9,865 bases of DNA, from assembly GCA_031275515.1 (NCBI GenBank), contig JAISOQ010000056.1, forward strand, positions 1 through 9,865. Direction: 5' to 3'. Within the stretch, counting starts at the first letter, position 1; each line of letters starts with the position of its first letter. Under the pieces are notes generated by a model. That model was given only the letters and a program-made list of their open reading frames with translations, was not told the DNA's origin and ran no database searches. The DNA comes from Treponema sp. (lineage in GTDB: Bacteria > Spirochaetota > Spirochaetia > Treponematales > Breznakiellaceae). Below, in pieces: positions 1 to 6,003 of this stretch. Made by a program: the position numbers and the translations under genes.

Positions 1-33
1 TGCCAATAAAACCGCGGTTTTTGTCATTTTCAT
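1..33 (-). CDS. 5' end of a probable exported protein, truncated by the window edge
   Basis: Only the first 11 codons are present, reading MKMTKTAVLLA before the left edge. The start is ATG at 33-31, six bases after a strong GGAGG site at 44-40; a second in-frame ATG lies two codons later. Two early lysines followed by a run of A, V and L look like the n-region and beginning of the h-region of a Sec signal peptide or lipoprotein leader. That is an inference from 11 residues, and the product cannot be named. The long AT-rich stretch upstream suggests the gene has its own promoter rather than being the last member of the XPB operon. Confidence 0.7.
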   Translation of the reverse strand, partial: MKMTKTAVLLA

Positions 34-39
34 AAAAAA

Positions 40-44
40 CCTCC
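40..44 (-). promoter_or_regulatory. Ribosome binding site GGAGG for the left-edge gene
   Basis: The minus strand reads GGAGG, then six T residues, then ATG. This is a near-consensus Shine-Dalgarno site at good spacing, and it is the main reason for calling a gene here from only 11 codons. Confidence 0.75.
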
Positions 45-118
45 AAACTATTTTTGTGACTGTTAAAACATTGCTTTGTTCAGAAAAAAAGTACAATGCC
101 TTATATCAGTCAACATTA

Positions 119-172
119 ATTATATGTAGAAATATAGTTCCCAGTATATAAAAAAACAATATCCGTTCTAAA
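119..172 (-). promoter_or_regulatory. Candidate promoter region for the left-edge gene
   Basis: The AT-rich block 45-200 holds two sigma-70-like options on the minus strand. One is TTTAGA (172-167), an 18-base spacer and TATACT (148-143), which would leave a leader of about 100 bases before the ATG. The other is a perfect TATAAT at 124-119 with no good -35 hexamer upstream. A TTGACT at 113-108 lacks a convincing -10 box. The region looks promoter-like, but the actual start site cannot be chosen by eye. Confidence 0.35.
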
Positions 173-198
173 AAAATTACCGTTTTTCTTTAAAAACG
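170..198 (-). terminator. Possible weak intrinsic terminator after the XPB/NYN operon
   Basis: Positions 181-198 form a perfect inverted repeat, CGTTTTT and AAAAACG around a 4-base loop. On the minus strand it is followed by GTAA and then seven T residues (176-170). The order hairpin then T tract fits termination of transcripts leaving the NYN-LOTUS gene. The stem is mostly A-T, so it would be weak, and it lies about 75 bases past the stop codon. Confidence 0.4.
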
Positions 199-206
199 CC
201 AAACCG

Positions 207-231
207 AGCCGCGGCTGGCCGGCCGGCTGGC
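207..231. repeat. Short GC-rich palindromic block in the 3' flank of the NYN gene
   Basis: The 240-base gap 34-273 has no gene. Its gene-proximal part is strikingly GC-rich. It contains the palindrome AGCCGCGGCT (207-216), then overlapping GGCC and GCCGGC palindromes, and GGCTGGC occurs twice as a direct repeat (213-219 and 225-231). In RNA the outer AGCCG and CGGCT arms could pair around a 12-base loop. It may strengthen termination or RNA stability just upstream of the AT hairpin, or it may be a small dispersed genomic repeat; one copy cannot tell. Confidence 0.4.
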
Positions 232-273
232 AGGACGGACAGCGGCGCAGAATGTTTCCGCCGCCGCCCAGCC

Positions 274-1077
274 CTATTTTCGCTTTTTCCAGCGTATGTA
301 GACCTGACGGCCCGAACCATTGGCCTGGGGACGTTCCTCCGTCTCGAACTGGGAAACGGCCCGGAAGAGGTCGCCCAGCTTGCGGAAGCCGTAGTTCCGG
401 GGATCGAACTCGCTGGACTGGTTGTTGATCTTCTGGCCCACGGCGCCTAGGTAGGCCCAGCCGGATTCGTCCGCCAGGTCGTCCACCGCATCGCGGAGCA
501 GTTTAAGGAGCTTGCGGTCTACCTTGAATTCCCTGCGCGCCTTGGATGCGGGCCGGGTGTCGTCTTCGTCAGTTTCTTCCTGGACAGCCAGGAGGATTTC
601 GGTATAGATAAATTTATCGCAGGCCGAAACAAAGGCACGGGGGGTTTTTTTCTCCCCAAAACCGTAAACCGTAAGACCGCTTTCCCGCAGGCGCGCCGCC
701 AGGCGGGTAAAATCGGAATCGCTGGAAACGATGCAGAAGCCGTCGAGCTTCCCGCTGTAGAGCAGGTCCATAGCGTCGATGATCATGGCCGAATCTGTGG
801 CGTTTTTGCCGGAAGTATAGGAAAACTGCTGAATAGGCTGAATGGCGTATTCCAGAAGCCGGTCTTTCCAGGACCGCAGATTAGTGCTGGTCCAGTCGCC
901 GTAGATACGCTTGACGCTGGAGACGCCGTATTTGGCTACTTCTCCCAGGAGCCCCTCGATGATGGCCGGCTGGGTGTTGTCCGCGTCGATGAGAACCGCA
1001 AGTTTGGCCTGGCTCATCTCCGGGACCGAATGGGGAAAAGGATCTGAAAACTGATTTGAAACCGGAAATAAAGGCAT
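274..1077 (-). CDS. NYN-domain (LabA/DUF88-like) protein with C-terminal OST-HTH/LOTUS domain
   Basis: The 267-residue product has two domains. Residues about 25-165 are a NYN domain, the PIN-like ribonuclease fold. Its acidic residues are visible: IDADN (D31, D33), NATDSAM (D95) and SSDSDF (D120, D122), the set expected to bind metal. Residues about 183-265 are an OST-HTH/LOTUS domain, with its typical signature FDPRNYGFRKLGDLF at 224-238; LOTUS domains are known to bind RNA. An acidic linker (about 167-173) joins the two. No signal peptide or membrane segment is seen, so it is likely cytoplasmic. I infer an RNA-binding, possibly RNA-cleaving protein. I start it at ATG 1077 because GGAG lies six bases upstream; a TTG at 1089 is in frame but forms part of that ribosome binding site. 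It begins one base after the stop of the XPB-partner gene and closes that operon. The family call is firm; substrate and role are unknown. Confidence 0.88.
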   Translation of the reverse strand: MPLFPVSNQFSDPFPHSVPEMSQAKLAVLIDADNTQPAIIEGLLGEVAKYGVSSVKRIYGDWTSTNLRSWKDRLLEYAIQPIQQFSYTSGKNATDSAMIIDAMDLLYSGKLDGFCIVSSDSDFTRLAARLRESGLTVYGFGEKKTPRAFVSACDKFIYTEILLAVQEETDEDDTRPASKARREFKVDRKLLKLLRDAVDDLADESGWAYLGAVGQKINNQSSEFDPRNYGFRKLGDLFRAVSQFETEERPQANGSGRQVYIRWKKRK

Positions 1078-1078
1078 T

Positions 1079-3307
1079 TTATTCTCCAAAAATCGATTGT
1101 TTTATCCGCCGCAAAAGGCTGATTTTTCCCAAAGGCAGGCGTATTTCATTCCCCTCGGGCAGCGTTTTGAACGCCAGGACGGTTTCGCCGCCCCGCTTTT
1201 CCAGGGCCTCGGGAATGCCCATAAGACGGATGGATTCGCCTTCCGGGTTTACCCAGAGGACTTCCACCGGGGATTTAAGGGCAAGCGCCTGTTTTGCCAC
1301 CATGGTCTTTCCCACATAATCAAGATTGCGGGCTTCCATCTTTTCGCTGCGCACCGCGCCGCCCGCCAACTGCGACTCGCTGAGGATGAGCCGCCGGTCT
1401 ATACGAAAGGCAAGTTCGTCCGTCTCGGCCCGGGAAAGGCCGCGTTTCCCCAGGGCCTGGCGGAATCGCTCCTGGTATTCCTGGGCGTCCCGGAGGCCTG
1501 GCGGGGAACCTCCGGCGGCCCATTCCCGGACCGCGCCCGCTGTCTGCCCGAACTGCCGGAAACCGGGGGCCGGAACCGGAAACACGGGCGCGGTCTTGAG
1601 GAGAGGATAAGGCGACGAACCCCGGACCGGCGCGCCCCGGAAGGCAAGGGCGGTCCCGTCTTTCCGCCGGGGATGAATCCAGGACTCCGCCAGAGCATCC
1701 CCCGCCGGAAGGGGTGGCCGGGATATGATGTCCACCCCCGCCTTTTGCAGGCTCTGAAGGACTTCACTCATCCCCTGGGGGGCGTGTCCTGATGAGTCAT
1801 AGGCTGAACAGGACAGAAGGTACACCCCCGGCGCAAGGGACCGGGCGATCAGGGACGCCAGGGTATCGGTCTGGGCCAGGTAACGCCGGTTCTCGGATAG
1901 GACCAGCACGGTTCCCTGATGGAGCGCAACATCTGTATACCGGGTTCCCCAATCATGCAGCGTCCATTTAAGGCTCTGGTCCACAGTCTTTCCTGAAAGC
2001 CGCTCCAGATGCCCTGTCATGGCGTCGGCGTCAAGCCCAAAATCGAATCCCCGGACCACCGATTCTCTGGTCAGCTCGAACCGGACTGCGGTCCCCGCCT
2101 CCCGTATCGAGCAAAAGGCGGCTAGGATCAGGGCGTCGGCAAAGGGGATCTCCGGGTAGAGGATACAGGAAAACGCCGTGTCCAGGGCGATTACCGGGCC
2201 GGAAACTTCGCCCGGGGCGGGGACCGGGACAAGACGCCAGAAATCCGTACCGGCCTCTGTCCCGGAGAGAGCGCCGCCGCCACATACCGGCGCTATAAGA
2301 CCGGCGGTTTCCAGCGCGTCAAGGAAAGCGCCGGCGCCCGCCGCCCCTATAGTCAGGGGGATCATCCCGACTTCGCCCCACCGGGGATTCCCGGCTTCGT
2401 CCCGTTCAAGAATCTCCACCAGGCGTTTAAGGGTGGACAGGGGGTAGGCCTGCCCTTCCTCCAAAGCGCCGATAAAGCGGTGAACAAACAGGGCCAGCTT
2501 TTGGGTTCTGCCCCGGTGCGGATACCGGGTTATAGGATCCGGATCATGGCAATAGCTGTAGATTCCTCCGGCCCAGTATTCCTTTCTTTCCAGGGGAGAC
2601 AGGTCCCTGAAAAAAGTGAGCCGCCGGGCATCCGTGTTCAGACGGTCTCCCTCGAAGGAAAAGAGGCTCATGTTATGCAGACCGCCTATAAGACGCTCAA
2701 TATTTAATGAAGGGAACAGCCGCTTCCCTTCATCCAGCGTCTTTTTCCGCAATCTCCCTTCGCCCCTGAAAAATTCGTCCTGGTCGAACAAAAAGGCGAA
2801 CAGTCCGGCAAGGATACGATCATCCAGGGCAGAAACCGCTTCCGCCGCGTCCGGCTGAACCGGAAACGATGGCAGCAGAGCGCTCATATCCGTTACAAAG
2901 GGGGAAAGCACCGGCTCCAGGACGGGATTCAGGGACAGGCGGTACACCCCGTCCTCCCGGAAGCGGTAAACGATGAGCCGTTCCTCCAGGTTAAGGAGCA
3001 TCCCGTGTATGTCCAGGTAGGAATATTCCCCGGCGAAGAAGCTTTCCAGTTCCCCCGGCGCAGGTTCTCCCAGGGCAGCAATGGCGGCGATGATGCGGCG
3101 ATCCGCATTGTCAATATACGCGGCGATGATCTCCCGAATTTCCCGGCGGGACAAAAAGGACACAAGGTCTTCCATTAAGTGATGTTTATTGAAAGGGGTC
3201 TTGATGTTGCCAAAAATGTTCCGCATCAGGTCGAAATACGCGTTATCCGGCAGGGTGAGGAGGGCTGCCTTCCATTCATCTTCTGTCCGAAAGGGCATCC
3301 GTTTCAT
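1079..3307 (-). CDS. Large XPB-partner-like protein (helicase-associated, PF13625-like domain)
   Basis: The 742-residue protein has no Walker A, DExH or other helicase motif, so it is not a helicase. Residues about 1-140 are helical and winged-helix-like. Residues about 458-528 (VALHQGTVLVLSEN onward) follow the pattern of the XPB N-terminal, damage-recognition-like domain (Pfam Helicase_C_3, PF13625): a short strand pair, a helix, then a strand and a helix ending near 'SEVLQSL'. Residues about 657-742 look like a small beta-rich, WYL/SH3-like domain (GKTMVAKQAL, VEVLWVNPEGES, EIRLPLGKISLLRRI). These assignments come from reading patterns, not a profile search. The start ATG overlaps the XPB stop by four bases (ATGA) and lacks a clear Shine-Dalgarno site, so translation is probably coupled to XPB. 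Actinobacteria also carry a helicase-associated protein beside XPB, which supports a partner role such as regulating or targeting the helicase. The exact function is unknown. Confidence 0.75.
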   Translation of the reverse strand: MKRMPFRTEDEWKAALLTLPDNAYFDLMRNIFGNIKTPFNKHHLMEDLVSFLSRREIREIIAAYIDNADRRIIAAIAALGEPAPGELESFFAGEYSYLDIHGMLLNLEERLIVYRFREDGVYRLSLNPVLEPVLSPFVTDMSALLPSFPVQPDAAEAVSALDDRILAGLFAFLFDQDEFFRGEGRLRKKTLDEGKRLFPSLNIERLIGGLHNMSLFSFEGDRLNTDARRLTFFRDLSPLERKEYWAGGIYSYCHDPDPITRYPHRGRTQKLALFVHRFIGALEEGQAYPLSTLKRLVEILERDEAGNPRWGEVGMIPLTIGAAGAGAFLDALETAGLIAPVCGGGALSGTEAGTDFWRLVPVPAPGEVSGPVIALDTAFSCILYPEIPFADALILAAFCSIREAGTAVRFELTRESVVRGFDFGLDADAMTGHLERLSGKTVDQSLKWTLHDWGTRYTDVALHQGTVLVLSENRRYLAQTDTLASLIARSLAPGVYLLSCSAYDSSGHAPQGMSEVLQSLQKAGVDIISRPPLPAGDALAESWIHPRRKDGTALAFRGAPVRGSSPYPLLKTAPVFPVPAPGFRQFGQTAGAVREWAAGGSPPGLRDAQEYQERFRQALGKRGLSRAETDELAFRIDRRLILSESQLAGGAVRSEKMEARNLDYVGKTMVAKQALALKSPVEVLWVNPEGESIRLMGIPEALEKRGGETVLAFKTLPEGNEIRLPLGKISLLRRIKQSIFGE
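1084..1087 (-). promoter_or_regulatory. Ribosome binding site that decides the NYN-LOTUS start
   Basis: The minus strand reads TTGGAGAATAAAATG. GGAG sits six bases before the ATG at 1077, and the upstream gene's TAA stop (1081-1079) lies between them. A TTG start at 1089 would overlap this site and have no site of its own. The internal ATG at 1017 has GGAG directly against it, with no spacing, and is also less likely. Confidence 0.7.
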
Positions 3308-5061
3308 GATGAAAGACTAATCCCGGTCATTATCGGCGTTTCCAGTTCTTCAAGAGTCCAATGCTGAATAAAATACTTGTACCCCTGTTCGGTCAGGAAC
3401 TTTTGGCGGTTCGCCGCGAAGTCTTCCTCCACAGTGTACCGGGAAACCACGGTATAAAAGTAGGAGTTCCTCTTTTCTCCTTTGGGCCGCAGGATACGCC
3501 CCAGCCGCTGGGCTTCTTCCTGACGGGACCCGAAAGACCCGGATACCTGGATGGCCATAGAAGCGTCCGGCAGATCTATGGCAAAGTTCGCCACTTTGGA
3601 TACCACGATGACCCGTATCTCTCCCCGTTTAAAAGCGCCGTAAATCCGTTCCCGTTCCGCATTGGGAGTCTTCCCGGTAATGATAGGGGACTTGAGGGCT
3701 TTCGCAAGGGATTCGAGCTGGCCGATGTACTGGCCTATTACCAGGATGTAATCTTCCGGATGATTTTCCACAAGCTGCCTGACCGCCGTCTCCTTAAAGG
3801 GGTTCTCGCTGGCTATACGGTACTTTTCCCGGGGAGAGGCCACTGCATAGGGTATCTTCAAATTTTCCGGCATGTCCAGGCGTATCTCCGTACAGACGGC
3901 GCAGGCGATCCACCCCTTCTGTTCCAGGTCCTTCCAGGGTACGTCGTAACGCTTGGGTCCCACCAGGCTAAACACCGCATCCTCCGCGCCATCCTCCCTG
4001 ATCAGGGTGGCGGTAAGGCCCAGGCGTCTGACCGCCTGCAATTCCGCAGTCACCCGGAACACCGGCGCCGGGAGAAGGTGAACCTCGTCGTAGATGATGA
4101 GGCCCCAGGGCCGTTCCCGAAAGAGCTTGAAATGCGGGAAATCCCCGTCCCTTAAAGGCCGCCATGTGAGAATCTGGTAGGTAGCCACTGTAACCGGCGC
4201 CACGGCCTTGGAGTCACCGGTATACTCGGCGATTCTATCGGGCGTCAAATCAGTCTTATCCAGAAGCTCATTTATCCACTGATGAACCGCCGCTACGTTG
4301 GTGGTCAACACCAAGGTATTGGTCTTGAGGAGAGACATGACGACCATCCCCACCATTGTTTTTCCTGAACCACAAGGCAGAGTTACCACCCCATAACCCG
4401 CGCCCGGCCTGCCGTCCCCCAGCACAGACCGGGCGGCCTCAAGCTGGTAGTCCCGGGGCCTGAAAGGAAGCCCCGCGCCGCTTATCTCCCTAAGGGATAT
4501 CTCCAGCTTTTCCCCGGGAATCAGGGGGGCCATGTCCTGTACGGGCCATCCCAGTCTGATAAGTTCCCGTTTGACGATACCCCGGTCGGTCAGACGCAGC
4601 CTGAACCCCAGCTCTGTCTTTTCCAGGTACTTGTCCAGGACTTTGGCGGCCCCTATTTCCGCCTGGAGGGCGGGGTCCTCGGCAGCCAGGAAAAGCTCAT
4701 CCGGCAAGTCCGCCGGCACATCCGCAGTCTTTCCGGCGGCAAGCTGGGCTCCGGAAACCATGCGTATCTTCCCATACCGGGACATGGTATCCGAAAAGCC
4801 TTCGATGATTCCCGGCGGAATGGGGTAACGGGTGTAAGTTTCCAGCACGGCGGCAATGTCCGGCGGGGTCATCCCTGCGCCGGCGGCGTTCCACAGGGAA
4901 AGAGGGGTGATCCTGAAAGTATGTATATGTTCCGGAGACTTTTCCAATTCCGCAAAGGGTAGAATAGCGGCCCGAGCATTCTCCGCCCCTGGGGCATGAA
5001 CATCAAGGAGCAATGTTTTATCACTTTGCACAATCAAGGGGTTTGCCGGATCAGGGATCAT
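3304..5061 (-). CDS. xpb: XPB/ERCC3-type superfamily 2 DNA helicase
   Basis: This 585-residue protein is an ATP-dependent 3'-5' DNA helicase/translocase of the XPB family; eukaryotic XPB opens DNA in TFIIH and nucleotide excision repair. Residues about 8-75 (NPLIVQSDKTLLLDVHAPG, then ITPLSLWNAAGAG) match the N-terminal, damage-recognition-like domain of bacterial XPB. The helicase core follows: RPRDYQLEAA (201-210), Walker A LPCGSGKT (228-235), Walker B DEVH (325-328), LTAT (349-352), the XPB-specific RED motif (R355, E356, D357) and motif VI QRLGRILRPK (518-527). All key residues are present, and the length is normal for bacterial XPB. The ATG at 5061 fits the family N-terminus. No Shine-Dalgarno site precedes it, and a TATAAT box lies only nine bases upstream. 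It is the first gene of a three-gene operon with the partner and NYN-LOTUS genes. The family is certain; its pathway in bacteria is less clear than in eukaryotes. Confidence 0.95.
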   Translation of the reverse strand: MIPDPANPLIVQSDKTLLLDVHAPGAENARAAILPFAELEKSPEHIHTFRITPLSLWNAAGAGMTPPDIAAVLETYTRYPIPPGIIEGFSDTMSRYGKIRMVSGAQLAAGKTADVPADLPDELFLAAEDPALQAEIGAAKVLDKYLEKTELGFRLRLTDRGIVKRELIRLGWPVQDMAPLIPGEKLEISLREISGAGLPFRPRDYQLEAARSVLGDGRPGAGYGVVTLPCGSGKTMVGMVVMSLLKTNTLVLTTNVAAVHQWINELLDKTDLTPDRIAEYTGDSKAVAPVTVATYQILTWRPLRDGDFPHFKLFRERPWGLIIYDEVHLLPAPVFRVTAELQAVRRLGLTATLIREDGAEDAVFSLVGPKRYDVPWKDLEQKGWIACAVCTEIRLDMPENLKIPYAVASPREKYRIASENPFKETAVRQLVENHPEDYILVIGQYIGQLESLAKALKSPIITGKTPNAERERIYGAFKRGEIRVIVVSKVANFAIDLPDASMAIQVSGSFGSRQEEAQRLGRILRPKGEKRNSYFYTVVSRYTVEEDFAANRQKFLTEQGYKYFIQHWTLEELETPIMTGISLSS

Positions 5062-5070
5062 ATTTCAGTA

Positions 5071-5099
5071 ATTATAGATGAAATTGATGGGCATTAAAA
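5071..5099 (-). promoter_or_regulatory. Candidate promoter for the XPB operon, implying a leaderless message
   Basis: A perfect TATAAT lies at 5076-5071, with a weak -35 (TTTTAA, 5099-5094) 17 bases upstream. The box ends nine bases before the XPB ATG, so transcription would begin within a few bases of the start codon. A second, poorer option further upstream is TTGTGA, an 18-base spacer and TTAAAT, around 5141-5112, which would give a normal leader but still no Shine-Dalgarno site. The rest of this 124-base gap has T-rich tracts (T7 at 5157-5151) and only a 4-base-pair hairpin beside the nuclease stop, too weak to call a terminator. Confidence 0.45.
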
Positions 5100-5185
5100 G
5101 GGGACGGGCCTATTTAACGGCAATTTACTAACCTTTCACAATATATACCTAAAAAAATTAGCGCCATTGAACAGGCAAAAACAGC

Positions 5186-5842
5186 CTAAACCCCTTTATC
5201 CCCGGCGCAGCTTTCTCCAAACTGCCAGATCCGGGGCTTGAAACCCGCAGGAACTTCAATATCCACAGTCTCCCCTGATGGAACTATAACATAAAAACCG
5301 GTCTTCTCCGCATAGGCTGTTACTTCCTGGTCGATTACCGCCCCGGCAACTGCCCCCAGATACTTCCGCTTGTCCTGTTGTTCATCCGCAACCCGGCGCA
5401 GTATTCCCATCCGTTTCACATGGTCCTGCACATCTTCTGTCCTCAAATGGGTCTTTACCTCCACTGCCAGAACATACTCCCCGTTTTCAAGAAGTACGTC
5501 TATTTCAGCCAGTCTTTGTTTATTAGGGTCTTTCAGTTCATGATTCCGGGAACTTCGGGTGAAACTGAATCCCAGCTCCTCAAACTTTTCATGGAGTTTT
5601 GGAGACATAAGATTCTCTATCACTTCCCCCAGCCGGCTGCCCAACCTTCCAATCTTTTTATCGGTCTCTTTCATTTGCAGGGCGGTCTCTTTCATCCACC
5701 GGTCAGTCTCCGCTCCCATTTCTTTGAGCATCCGCTCTGTTTCTTTCTGCTGCCGGGCGTTCTCCTGAAACATAGCCCAGACTTCCTCGAAAGTGACCCT
5801 CTTGGGGGGCTCGCGCACCTGTACGTCCTCCTTATCTTCCAT
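5186..5842 (-). CDS. Coiled-coil PD-(D/E)XK nuclease-like protein (DUF3782-like)
   Basis: The 218-residue product has two parts. Residues about 18-75 are charged and heptad-like, with the repeated unit MKET (50-53 and 57-60), predicting a coiled coil and probably an oligomer. Residues about 76-208 form a PD-(D/E)XK nuclease-like domain: AEIDVLL gives E113 and D115, and after a turn LAVEVKTH gives E128 and K130, the expected D...ExK arrangement with all catalytic positions filled. A conserved-looking EVIENL (73-78) may supply the upstream acidic residue. It fits the DUF3782-like coiled-coil nuclease family, common in cyanobacteria and some spirochaetes, whose role is not established. It is probably cytoplasmic. 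It has its own promoter and Shine-Dalgarno site and is separated on both sides by gaps over 120 bases. Three 60-base lines of the gene are 45-47% GC against about 53-70% in sampled lines of xpb and polB, hinting at separate acquisition. Confidence 0.82.
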   Translation of the reverse strand: MEDKEDVQVREPPKRVTFEEVWAMFQENARQQKETERMLKEMGAETDRWMKETALQMKETDKKIGRLGSRLGEVIENLMSPKLHEKFEELGFSFTRSSRNHELKDPNKQRLAEIDVLLENGEYVLAVEVKTHLRTEDVQDHVKRMGILRRVADEQQDKRKYLGAVAGAVIDQEVTAYAEKTGFYVIVPSGETVDIEVPAGFKPRIWQFGESCAGDKGV

Positions 5843-5848
5843 AGCTTT

Positions 5849-5854
5849 ACCTCT
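5849..5854 (-). promoter_or_regulatory. Ribosome binding site AGAGGT for the nuclease-like gene
   Basis: AGAGGT is followed by six bases and then ATG at 5842. The match and spacing are good and support this start. Confidence 0.65.
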
Positions 5855-5861
5855 ATTTCAA

Positions 5862-5890
5862 AATATACGTGGTTTAGGAAAAAGCGGCAA
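5862..5890 (-). promoter_or_regulatory. Sigma-70-like promoter of the nuclease-like gene
   Basis: The minus strand carries TTGCCG (5890-5885), a 17-base spacer and TATATT (5867-5862). That is four of six and five of six matches to consensus at ideal spacing. Transcription would begin near 5855, leaving a short leader of about 13 bases that contains the AGAGGT site. The gene therefore appears to be transcribed independently of polB. Confidence 0.5.
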
Positions 5891-5964
5891 CCGTTCCTCA
5901 ATTAATCGAGCTGGGCGGGTTTTCCAACGGTCTGTCTAATACTTCCTGCTTAATTTAAGATATG

Positions 5965-5988
5965 CAGGCCATCAAAATTCCGGCCCTG
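5965..5988 (-). terminator. Imperfect hairpin downstream of polB, doubtful terminator
   Basis: CAGGCC at 5965-5970 can pair with GGCCCTG at 5982-5988, with one bulged C and a loop of about 11 bases. It sits about 16 bases past the polB stop. On the minus strand the following bases are CATATCTTAAATTA, with no T tract, so it may be an RNA-end structure or a Rho-dependent 3' end rather than a true intrinsic terminator. Confidence 0.25.
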
Positions 5989-6003
5989 ATAGAAAGGCGC
6001 GCC

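Noticed and set aside
207..231. GC palindromes as a CRISPR or attachment site
   Set aside because: There is no spaced array of repeats, no integrase and no tRNA nearby; a stem-loop or small dispersed repeat is enough to explain it.
1097..1792. Open frame of 231 codons on the plus strand
   Set aside because: It lies wholly inside the XPB-partner gene on the other strand, has low-complexity R/P/G-rich translation and no recognisable domain. GC-rich coding DNA commonly gives such antisense frames.
3361..4155. Open frame of 264 codons on the plus strand
   Set aside because: It is antisense to the XPB helicase core, where every helicase motif reads correctly on the minus strand. No family features are visible in the plus-strand product.
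5173..5187. AGGC/GCCT hairpin as terminator of the nuclease-like gene
   Set aside because: Only four base pairs, overlapping the stop codon, and the nearest T tract begins about 15 bases further on.
5378..5905. Open frame of 175 codons on the plus strand with F/L-rich, membrane-like translation
   Set aside because: It is the antisense of the E/K-rich coiled coil of the nuclease gene; codons such as GAA and AAG read as TTC and CTT on the other strand, giving false hydrophobic runs.
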